Assembly: GCA_903932755.1 (NCBI GenBank)
Contig: CAIZHL010000523.1
Span: 1 to 6,286 of the forward strand
Direction: 5' to 3'
Length of the DNA: 6,286 bases
Origin: an uncultured beta proteobacterium
GTDB lineage: Bacteria; Pseudomonadota; Gammaproteobacteria; Burkholderiales; Rhodocyclaceae
Under the pieces are notes generated by a model. It made no database searches and was not told the origin of the DNA. It saw only the letters and a list, made by a program, of their open reading frames with translations. Shown piece by piece: positions 1-6,286 of this stretch (position 1 is its first letter; each line of letters begins with the position of its first letter). The position numbers and the translations under genes are program-made.

Positions 1-1210
1 CCACCAGCCGGGCGGCGACCTCATCGATGCTGGTTACGTTGCGAAAATTGATCACCAGGTACTGGCAGTAGGGCGCCTGCTTGAGCGCCAGGCGCACGAT
101 GGGTTCGAGGCTGGAAAAGATCAGCTCGCCCTGCAGTTCCAGCATGCGGATGCGGTGTCCGCTGGCGCGCAGCGTCTGCTGGTGCTGGCGCGGACGGCGC
201 CGCGCCGAAGAGACCTGGCTGCCGTCATAGCTCAGGCGCAAAGCCGATTGCGGTGCTGCGCCGGCGGCGAACAGGTGCAGCGAAAGCTCGTGCGACAGGT
301 CGGCGCACACCCTGATGCCGCGCAGGCTGTTGCCCTGGGCATCGAGCGGCGGCGAGAAAACGCCGATCCCGAGCTGGCCGGGCAACACGGCGAGGATGCC
401 GCCGCCGACGCCGCTTTTGGCCGGCAGGCCGATGCGGTAGAGCCACTCGCCGGAGAAGTCGTACATGCCGCAGCTCGACATCACCGACAGCACGTTGTCC
501 ACGTACTCCGGCGCAATGGCCTGTTCGCCGGTGAGCGGATTGCGGCCGTTGTTGGCCAGGGTCGCACCCATCACCGCCAGGTCGCGGCAGGTGACGCGTA
601 TCGCGCATTGCTGGAAGTAGGTTTCCAGGATCTCGGTCGGCTCTTCGTCGATGATGCCGAAATTGCGCAGCATCCAGCCGATCGCCCGGTTGCGGTGGCC
701 GGTCTCGCTCTCCGAGCGATAGACCGCCTGGTCGATGTCGAGCGTGCGTCCGGCGCAGGCGGAGAGGTAGGCCAGGATGCGTTCGATGCGCGTGCCCTTG
801 TCGGTGGCCATGATCTGGCCGCAGATGGCGATGGCGCCGGCATTGATCATCGGGTTGAAGGGCGCGCCGGATCCCGATTTCAGGCTGATGGCATTAAAGG
901 CGTCGCCCGAGGGTTCGACGCTGATGCGTTCGAGTACATGCGCTTCGCCGCGGTCTTCGAGCGCCAGGCCGTAGGCCAGCGCCTTGGAGATCGACTGTAT
1001 GGTGAAGTGCCGGCGGGTGTCGCCGACCTCGTATATGTGTCCGTCGCGGGTGGCGATGCAAATGCCGAACCAGTCCGGCCTGGCTTTGGCCAGCTCGGGG
1101 ATGTAGTCGGCGACACGGCCCTCGTCGAGCGCCTCGTAGCGCGCAAGCAGTTGCTGCAGGTACTGCTCAATGGGGGAATGGGATACGGCGGGAGCACTCG
1201 AAACAGTCAC
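1..1210 (-). CDS. glsA: Glutaminase A with C-terminal STAS domain (3' end outside the window)
   Basis: Hydrolyses L-glutamine to glutamate and ammonia in the cytoplasm. It belongs to the serine-dependent glutaminase family, which has a beta-lactamase-like fold. The translation shows the catalytic SxxK motif QSISK (S73, K76). The substrate-pocket residues expected from animal glutaminases are also present with matching spacing: Y36, N123, E167, N174, Y198, Y250 in CGMYD, and V268 in PAKSGVGGGI. The glutaminase domain spans about residues 14-315. After an Arg/Gln-rich linker (about 336-348), residues from about 350 to the edge (403 codons visible) resemble a STAS domain, with RIRMLELQGELIFSS followed by YLVINFRNVTSID. 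The start is GTG at 1210-1208, chosen because a GAGG ribosome site lies six bases upstream; the next ATG falls inside the catalytic domain. Family members with this architecture can carry a further cyclic-nucleotide-binding domain, which would lie beyond the window. No frameshift was seen. Confidence 0.96.
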   Translation of the reverse strand, partial: MTVSSAPAVSHSPIEQYLQQLLARYEALDEGRVADYIPELAKARPDWFGICIATRDGHIYEVGDTRRHFTIQSISKALAYGLALEDRGEAHVLERISVEPSGDAFNAISLKSGSGAPFNPMINAGAIAICGQIMATDKGTRIERILAYLSACAGRTLDIDQAVYRSESETGHRNRAIGWMLRNFGIIDEEPTEILETYFQQCAIRVTCRDLAVMGATLANNGRNPLTGEQAIAPEYVDNVLSVMSSCGMYDFSGEWLYRIGLPAKSGVGGGILAVLPGQLGIGVFSPPLDAQGNSLRGIRVCADLSHELSLHLFAAGAAPQSALRLSYDGSQVSSARRRPRQHQQTLRASGHRIRMLELQGELIFSSLEPIVRLALKQAPYCQYLVINFRNVTSIDEVAARLV

Positions 1211-1417
1211 AACTGACCTCTTCAGCAAGACGATGAGGGGGAACAAAGCAAATGCCGTTCCGCCGCACTTTTTTGGCGCAAGCCCGTGGCTACTGGCAGT
1301 TGAGGCGCCCGATGGTGCCAAATGGCGCAAACACGCACCAAGTTGGGCAGCTCGCCTGCTGAAATGGTGCAGACAGCCTGCCTACAGCCGCCGGCGCCGT
1401 ACCACCATCGCCACGGG
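1211..1417. other. Intergenic region between the cyclase gene and glsA
   Basis: These 207 bases lie downstream of the cyclase stop and upstream of glsA, so they should hold a terminator and the glsA promoter. I see no clear hairpin with a T-run, no convincing -35/-10 pair and no sigma-54 site with correct spacing. Short GC-rich self-complementary stretches are present (for example around GGCGCCGGCGG just after the cyclase stop), but they are not distinctive in this base composition. The base composition is less extreme here than inside the genes, as expected for non-coding DNA. Confidence 0.6.
1217..1220 (-). promoter_or_regulatory. Ribosome binding site fixing the GTG start of glsA
   Basis: On the minus strand GAGG is followed by a six-base spacer and then GTG at 1210-1208. 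This is why the rare GTG start is preferred; no ATG is available near the domain start. Confidence 0.7.
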
Positions 1418-2050
1418 TTAGCCGGTCGCGCCGGACCGAAGCAGGCGAAAGGCGGAGCTGGCGCCGGGCGGTATCTGCGCGATCGGCTCGAAAGCGCGGC
1501 GCGGCGCGGCGGCATCGCGCACCGCGCCGGTGACCAGGATTTCATGGGCGGCGGCAATGTCTTCGCCGAGCTTGGCGGCCGCATTGACCTCGCCGCCGAA
1601 CACGTCGCGGTCGCCGATGCGCAGCAGGCGGCCGAAACCCAGGCCCACGCCCAGTGCCAGTTGTTCGGCCGGTTCGCAATCGGCGGTGTAATCCTGGCAC
1701 AGGCGCTGCATTTCGCAGGCGCAGTCGATGGCCTTGTCCACCTTGCGGAAGATGACCATCAGGCTGTCGCCCTCGATCTTGAGCAGGATGCCGTCGTGGC
1801 GGTCGATGCAGGGGATCAGCAGGCGGTGCGACTCGTGGATCACCTGCAGGAAATGGATGATGCCGAAGGAATTGACGCCGTTGGAGAAACCGACCAGGTC
1901 GGTAAACATCACCGCCCATTCTTCGCCGAACAGGTCCCAGATGCGCTCGTCGATCTGCGCCTTGTCCGCGCCGGGGCGCAGGCGCTCGGCGATCAGTTGT
2001 TCGAGGCGGTCTTCCGATGCGCTCAGTTCGACCTTGCGGGCGTGCGTCAT
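1418..2050 (-). CDS. Small stand-alone class III adenylate/guanylate cyclase
   Basis: Makes a cyclic nucleotide, probably cAMP, from a nucleoside triphosphate. The 210-residue protein is essentially one cyclase homology domain (about 43-205) after a charged, probably helical N-terminus (residues 5-40). Visible motifs are VMFTDLVGFS with metal-binding D51, LLKIEGDSLMVIF with K91 and second metal Asp D95, and RDVFGGEVNAAAKLGED with D149 and N156. The K91/D149 pair is the combination that selects ATP in class III enzymes. K160 occupies the position where most members have the transition-state arginine (N-x3-R); an A-x-K-L-G-E-D version is, to my knowledge, a recurring subfamily trait. No signal peptide, membrane segment or sensor domain is visible, so the protein is cytosolic and would act as a homodimer. 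ATG at 2050 is preferred over an in-frame ATG at 2104 because AGGAAGG precedes it by six bases and the extra residues look non-coding. It lies 90 bases after modC and 207 before glsA. Confidence 0.92.
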   Translation of the reverse strand: MTHARKVELSASEDRLEQLIAERLRPGADKAQIDERIWDLFGEEWAVMFTDLVGFSNGVNSFGIIHFLQVIHESHRLLIPCIDRHDGILLKIEGDSLMVIFRKVDKAIDCACEMQRLCQDYTADCEPAEQLALGVGLGFGRLLRIGDRDVFGGEVNAAAKLGEDIAAAHEILVTGAVRDAAAPRRAFEPIAQIPPGASSAFRLLRSGATG

Positions 2051-2140
2051 GTCGTGCCTTCCTGGACGGGCGTGCGTGGGGTGGGGCGAATGTAGCACAG
2101 GCAAATGGGCCGGACCATGGTAGGACCCGGTTGCCGCGTC
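2051..2140. other. Gap between modC and the cyclase gene
   Basis: Ninety bases separate the modC stop from the cyclase start. An 8-base palindrome ACCATGGT lies near 2114-2121, and the minus strand has a weak TACATT (-10-like) without a good -35. No clear intrinsic terminator was found, so read-through from modC into the cyclase gene cannot be excluded. Confidence 0.5.
2057..2063 (-). promoter_or_regulatory. Ribosome binding site of the class III cyclase gene
   Basis: AGGAAGG on the minus strand lies six bases before the ATG at 2050-2048. It decides against the upstream in-frame ATG at 2104, which has no comparable site. Confidence 0.75.
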
Positions 2141-3205
2141 TCAGCCGATCAGCGCCACGGCCTTGATCTGCACCCAGACATCGCGCCCCGGGGCGAGGTC
2201 GAGGCGCTGCGCCGAGCGCCGCGTCAGGCGCCCGAGCAGCAGCGTGCCGCCGACGCGCAACTGCACCAGCACCTGCGAAGGATGGTCCTCGGCGGCATGC
2301 GCCACCACCGTCGCCGGCAGCAGGTTCATGATGCTGACGTCGTCATGGCGGCTGTTGGCGATCGAGACGTCGCGCGCCAGCACGCGCACGCGCACCTCGC
2401 GCCCGACGGGCACGCCGCTGTCGCGCACCCACAATTCGCCGCCGTCGAACTCGACCCGCGCCAGATGCCACTCGGCATCGCGCTCCGCCACCGTGGCGGC
2501 GAACACCGCGCCGGCGTCCTCGCCGAGGCGGATCGGCAGGTCGATGCGCGCCAGGATCTCGGCCAGCGGCCCCTGCGCCACGGTGCGGCCCGCTTCCATG
2601 ACGACGATGTGGTCGGCCAGGCGCGCGACTTCGTCGGGGGCGTGGCTGACGTAGATCAGCGGGATGTCCAGCTCGTCGCGCAGGCGTTCCAGCCAGGGCA
2701 GGAATTCCTGCTTGCGCGCGTGGTCGAGCGAGGCCAGCGGCTCGTCCATCAGCAAGAGGCGCGGGGCGGTGAGCAGGGCGCGGGCGATCGCCACGCGTTG
2801 CTGCTCGCCGCCGGAAAGCCGCGCCGGCATGCGGTCGAGGAGGGGACCGAGGCCGAGCAGGTCGATGATGGCATCGCGCCGCGAAAAGTCGGTGCTGGCG
2901 GTACGGCGCCGTCCGTAATCGAGATTGCGGCGCACGTCGAGGTGGGCGAACAGCCGCGCGTCCTGGAACACGTAGCCCAGCGGCCGCTGGTGGGTGGGCA
3001 CGAAGCGCGCTTCGTCCTGCCAAACTTCGCCATTCACCTCAAGCCGCCCGCTGCCGTGTTCCAATCCGGCCATGCAGCGCAGCAGCGTGGTCTTGCCGCA
3101 GCCCGACTGGCCGAACAGCGCGGTGACGCCGCGTCCCGGCAGGTCGAGGTCGACATCGAGGCTGAAGCCAGGGAAGCTGAGCTGGAACTGTGCGCCTATG
3201 CTCAC
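2141..3205 (-). CDS. modC: Molybdate ABC transporter ATP-binding protein ModC
   Basis: ATPase subunit that powers molybdate import through ModB on the cytoplasmic face of the inner membrane. The 354-residue length matches typical ModC (about 350). Residues 1-220 are the nucleotide-binding domain: Walker [10 protein letters not shown] (32-40), Q-loop Q81 in VFQDARLF, signature LSGGEQQR (130-137), Walker B LLLMDEP (150-156), D-loop SLD (159-161) and switch H188. The C-terminal part from about 290 ([12 protein letters not shown] through [10 protein letters not shown]) is a molybdate-binding Mop/TOBE domain. This domain separates ModC from sulfate, phosphate or polyamine ATPases. The start is GTG at 3205-3203, overlapping the modB TGA as GTGA, with GGAGG eight bases upstream. 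The open frame runs on upstream of this point to 3784, but that part is a shadow of modB. Translational coupling to modB is likely. Confidence 0.98.
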   Translation of the reverse strand: MSIGAQFQLSFPGFSLDVDLDLPGRGVTALFGQSGCGKTTLLRCMAGLEHGSGRLEVNGEVWQDEARFVPTHQRPLGYVFQDARLFAHLDVRRNLDYGRRRTASTDFSRRDAIIDLLGLGPLLDRMPARLSGGEQQRVAIARALLTAPRLLLMDEPLASLDHARKQEFLPWLERLRDELDIPLIYVSHAPDEVARLADHIVVMEAGRTVAQGPLAEILARIDLPIRLGEDAGAVFAATVAERDAEWHLARVEFDGGELWVRDSGVPVGREVRVRVLARDVSIANSRHDDVSIMNLLPATVVAHAAEDHPSQVLVQLRVGGTLLLGRLTRRSAQRLDLAPGRDVWVQIKAVALIG

Positions 3206-3879
3206 CGCCGCTTCCTCCCGGTCGGATTCAGCATGTACAGCGCCAGCAGCACGATGAAGGAAAACACCACCATGCCGCCGGCCAGCAGATGCGCCTGTGC
3301 ATATTCGAGTGCCTCGACGTGGTCGTAGATCAGCACCGAAACGACGCGCGTCTTGTCCGGGATATTGCCGCCTATCATCAGCACCACGCCGAACTCGCCC
3401 ACGGTATGGGCGAAGCCCAGTATCGTCGCGGTGAGGAAACCGGGCTTCGCCAGCGGCACGGCGACGCTGAAGAAGGCATCGAGCGGAGATGCGCGCAAGG
3501 TCGCCGCCGCTTCCAGCGGTCGTTCGCCGATGGCTTCGAAGGCGTTCTGGATCGGCTGCACCACGAAGGGCATGGAATAGAACACCGAGGCCACCACCAG
3601 GCCGCCGAAGCTGAAGGGCAGGAGCCCGATGCCGGCCCATTCGGTGAAACGCCCGACCGGACCATTGGGGCCCAACAGCAACAGCAGGTAGAAGCCGATC
3701 ACGGTCGGCGGCAGCACGATGGGCAGGGCCACCACGGCCCCGACCGGTCCCTTCCACACGGAGCGGGTGCGCGCCAGCCACCACGCGATCGGCGTGCCGA
3801 TCAGCAAGAGCAGCAGCGTAGTCACTCCCGCCAGTTTGAGCGTGAGCCAGATTGCGCCGAGGTCTGCAGGAGTCAGCAT
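3202..3879 (-). CDS. modB: Molybdate ABC transporter permease ModB
   Basis: Inner-membrane channel subunit; a ModB dimer pairs with ModC and receives molybdate from ModA. The 225-residue protein has about five hydrophobic segments (roughly 13-35, 47-70, 92-110, 149-170 and 198-217), as in family members. Family hallmarks include [15 protein letters not shown] (52-66), the cytoplasmic EAA loop [20 protein letters not shown] (123-142) that docks onto ModC, and the [17 protein letters not shown] stretch (158-174). R129 stands where the classical EAA motif has glycine. ATG at 3879 is the only reasonable start because an in-frame TAG lies just upstream, but it has no clear ribosome site. It sits 42 bases after the modA stop and overlaps modC by four bases. 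Confidence 0.97.
   Translation of the reverse strand: MLTPADLGAIWLTLKLAGVTTLLLLLIGTPIAWWLARTRSVWKGPVGAVVALPIVLPPTVIGFYLLLLLGPNGPVGRFTEWAGIGLLPFSFGGLVVASVFYSMPFVVQPIQNAFEAIGERPLEAAATLRASPLDAFFSVAVPLAKPGFLTATILGFAHTVGEFGVVLMIGGNIPDKTRVVSVLIYDHVEALEYAQAHLLAGGMVVFSFIVLLALYMLNPTGRKRR
3214..3218 (-). promoter_or_regulatory. Ribosome binding site fixing the GTG start of modC
   Basis: GGAGG on the minus strand lies inside the 3' end of modB, eight bases before the modC GTG. It supports the GTGA-overlap start and not a longer product from the same open frame. Confidence 0.7.
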
Positions 3880-3921
3880 GGAGCGAATGCTAGCGCGATA
3901 TCCCGCGCAGGTGCGGCCTCG

Positions 3922-5198
<1,277 letters not shown>

Positions 5199-5200
<2 letters not shown>

Positions 5201-5393
5201 GGGCATTCCCTATACCGCGGCGCACGGCACGATCCGCTTTTCACTGTCGCACTACAACACCGAAGAGGAAGTCGACCGCGTCATCGCAGCGGTGCCGCCC
5301 ATCATCGCGCAGTTGAGGAAGCTTTCACCCTACTGGAGCGGCGAGGGCCCGGTGGCGAATCCGGAGCAGGCCTTCCAGCCGGAATACGCCTAG
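5199..5393 (+). pseudogene. nifS: 3'-terminal remnant of NifS cysteine desulfurase
   Basis: Full NifS (about 400 residues) is a PLP enzyme that supplies sulfur for nitrogenase Fe-S clusters. Only the last 64 residues remain. RAMGIPYTAAHGTIRFSLS is followed by YNTEEEVDRVIAAVPPIIAQ and KLSPYW, matching the end of the NifS small domain, plus a variable tail. The PLP lysine, cofactor-binding segments and active-site cysteine loop are all upstream in real NifS and are absent here. Recognisable similarity stops at about 5193, where the opposite strand begins nifQ. The first ATG (5199) shares the palindrome CCATGG with the nifQ ATG and has no clear ribosome site. The fragment ends in TAG at 5391-5393, overlapping the iclR stop as CTAG. 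It is the only plus-strand gene trace in the window. It is probably not functional; a short expressed peptide cannot be excluded. Confidence 0.85.
5207..5211 (-). promoter_or_regulatory. Ribosome binding site choosing the nifQ start
   Basis: AGGGA on the minus strand directly touches the ATG at 5206 but is six bases from the ATG at 5200, so 5200 is the likely start. The site lies inside the nifS remnant. Confidence 0.6.
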
Positions 5394-6193
5394 GCCGTTG
5401 CGCGCCAGCCCATCTGGCGCGAAATGTCGAGGGCGGTGGCGCGAATCGCCTTCGGCATCGACCCGTTCCAGTGCGGCGGCACCAGGCCCGCCGGGCCTAG
5501 GCCGGCAATCGCCAGCGCCATCTTGCCGTCGTGGTTGAAGACCGGCGCGCAGAAGGCGTTGATGCCGGGAATAAGCGATCCCGCCACGCGGGACATGCCG
5601 TGTTTGCGGAAGTCGGCGGTCAGTTCGTCGAGCTGCGCGGACGTGACCGGGCCGCGGGGTTCTTCGCTCCGGGCGTTGATCACGAGTTCTTCATCGACCC
5701 GGCGCTGCAGCTGCGGCGAATCGAAGAAGCTTGCAAAGCACAGGCCGATCGCCGAGTGCAGCAGCGGCATGACCGCGCCGGTGCGCAGATTGACATTGAC
5801 CGGGCGCCGCGATTCGACCCAGCGCACGATGGTCGGACCCATGTTGCCCCATACCGCCATCGCGACGGTTTCGCCGATTTCCTCGGCCAGCGCGTCGAGC
5901 ACCGGGGTGGCGACGCGCACCGCGTCGAGCCGGGCGAGGCTGGCGAGGCCGAGGTCGAGCGAGAAATGGCCGAGGTCGTAGCGGCCCGAGACCCTGTCCT
6001 GCGTGACCAGCCCGGTGCGGATGAAGCTGACCAGGTAGCGGTGGGCCTTGGCCGCCGGCATGCCGGCCGCTTTGGCCAGGTCGCGCAGCATCATCGGCGC
6101 GCCGTGATCGGCCAGCACCCGCAGCAGCGGCATGCCGACCTCGATGGACTGTATGCCCTGGCGGCTGTCTTCGTCTTTTTCTTCGGCTAACAT
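5390..6193 (-). CDS. IclR-family transcription regulator
   Basis: DNA-binding regulator of 267 residues, a usual IclR length (about 250-280). The N-terminal winged helix-turn-helix spans about 13-75: GIQSIEVGMPLLRVLADHG, the helix-turn-helix LRDLAKAAGMPAAKAHRYLV (36-55), and the wing GLVTQDRVSGRYDLG. The C-terminal effector-binding domain spans about 92-260, with ETVAMAVWGNMGPTIVRWVE, LRTGAVMPLLHSAIG and PGINAFCAPVFNHDGK as typical stretches. IclR-type regulators usually respond to small organic acids or aromatics; the ligand here cannot be read from the sequence. ATG at 6193 is preferred because conserved SIEVG lies before the next Met (M21), although M21 has a better ribosome site (GAGG, five-base spacer). 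No catabolic genes are next to it within the window, so its targets are unknown; a divergent target beyond 6286 is possible. Its stop overlaps the nifS remnant stop. Confidence 0.94.
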   Translation of the reverse strand: MLAEEKDEDSRQGIQSIEVGMPLLRVLADHGAPMMLRDLAKAAGMPAAKAHRYLVSFIRTGLVTQDRVSGRYDLGHFSLDLGLASLARLDAVRVATPVLDALAEEIGETVAMAVWGNMGPTIVRWVESRRPVNVNLRTGAVMPLLHSAIGLCFASFFDSPQLQRRVDEELVINARSEEPRGPVTSAQLDELTADFRKHGMSRVAGSLIPGINAFCAPVFNHDGKMALAIAGLGPAGLVPPHWNGSMPKAIRATALDISRQMGWRATA

Positions 6194-6201
6194 GGTGGCG
6201 G

Positions 6202-6207
6202 ATTATA
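6202..6207 (-). promoter_or_regulatory. -10 box (TATAAT) of the IclR gene
   Basis: A perfect TATAAT on the minus strand ends eight bases before the ATG at 6193. Transcription would then start about at the start codon, giving a leaderless or nearly leaderless mRNA, consistent with the missing ribosome site. The -35 is weak: TCGCGA at 17-base spacing or TTCGCG at 18. Confidence 0.55.
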
Positions 6208-6217
6208 GAATCGGCGT

Positions 6218-6246
6218 TACTTGCTCGCGAAGCGATTTTTCAAGTA
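6218..6246. repeat. Inverted repeat upstream of iclR, candidate operator
   Basis: TACTTG (6218-6223) and CAAGTA (6241-6246) form a perfect 6-base inverted repeat around 17 bases, which contain GCTCGCGAAGC with the palindrome TCGCGA at 6225-6230. The position over the -35 region of iclR would suit autoregulation or control of a divergent gene, but a repeat of this length can arise by chance. Confidence 0.35.
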
Positions 6247-6286
6247 CGCAAAGCGGAGCCGGCGCCGACTTTTCGCGTCACCAACG

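Noticed and set aside
155..1216. Long plus-strand open frame opposite glutaminase
   Set aside because: Shadow of glsA: the minus-strand frame carries the full family motifs, while this product is Ala/Arg/Gly-rich and low in recognisable motifs.
1365..1395. Possible sigma-54 promoter for glsA in 1211-1417
   Set aside because: Minus-strand TTGGTGCGTGTTTGCG resembles a -24/-12 element, but GG and GC are nine bases apart instead of ten, so it should not work.
1322..2095. Plus-strand open frame opposite the cyclase gene
   Set aside because: Mirror frame of a gene with clear class III cyclase motifs; no domain recognised.
2105..3328. 407-codon plus-strand open frame opposite modC
   Set aside because: Antisense to the ModC Walker motifs and rich in Arg, Ala, His and Gln; typical of GC-rich mirror frames.
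5245..5259. NifA-like activator site TGT-N9-ACA upstream of nifQ
   Set aside because: Spacing is nine instead of ten, and the bases are explained by conserved NifS codons.
6192..6286. Plus-strand open frame starting at ATG 6192 and running off the end
   Set aside because: It overlaps the iclR start and promoter, has no ribosome site and shows no recognisable protein; too short to judge.

Overview
This GC-rich window looks like chromosome from a diazotrophic proteobacterium. A betaproteobacterium is my best guess, but that rests on protein style and base composition, not on a marker gene. All intact genes lie on the minus strand, so in transcription order they read from high to low coordinates. 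The only plus-strand gene trace is a fragment of nifS.

Layout in transcription order: (1) 6193-5390, an IclR-family transcription regulator with a TATAAT box so close to its ATG that the mRNA is probably leaderless. (2) 5199-5393 (+), the last ~64 codons of a NifS cysteine desulfurase, without its catalytic body. Its stop codon overlaps the iclR stop, and its first recognisable codons abut the nifQ start. (3) 5200-4665, nifQ, the molybdenum donor for FeMo-cofactor assembly, complete at protein level except for one missing base near 4930. (4) 4668-3922 modA, 3879-3202 modB and 3205-2141 modC, a full molybdate ABC transporter. nifQ/modA overlap as ATGA and modB/modC as GTGA, so nifQ-modA-modB-modC reads as one operon. 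(5) 2050-1418, a small stand-alone class III nucleotidyl cyclase. (6) 1210 to the window edge, a glutaminase with a C-terminal STAS domain, cut by the window end.

The core is the edge of a nitrogen-fixation region. ModABC imports molybdate and NifQ passes molybdenum to the FeMo-cofactor machinery, so supply and use of one metal are encoded together. The nifS stub and the nifQ frameshift suggest rearrangement or decay at this edge, although the frameshift could also be a sequencing error. The cyclase and the glutaminase form a separate neighbourhood. Both are signalling- or nitrogen-related, but the sequence does not prove that they act together.

Intergenic stretches are short: 207 bases before glutaminase, 90 between modC and the cyclase, 42 between modA and modB, and 93 upstream of iclR. 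No RNA genes, CRISPR arrays, insertion sequences or tRNAs were seen. I do not see a convincing previously undescribed system. The items most worth a second look are the nifS remnant junction, the nifQ frameshift, and the cyclase next to a STAS-fused glutaminase.
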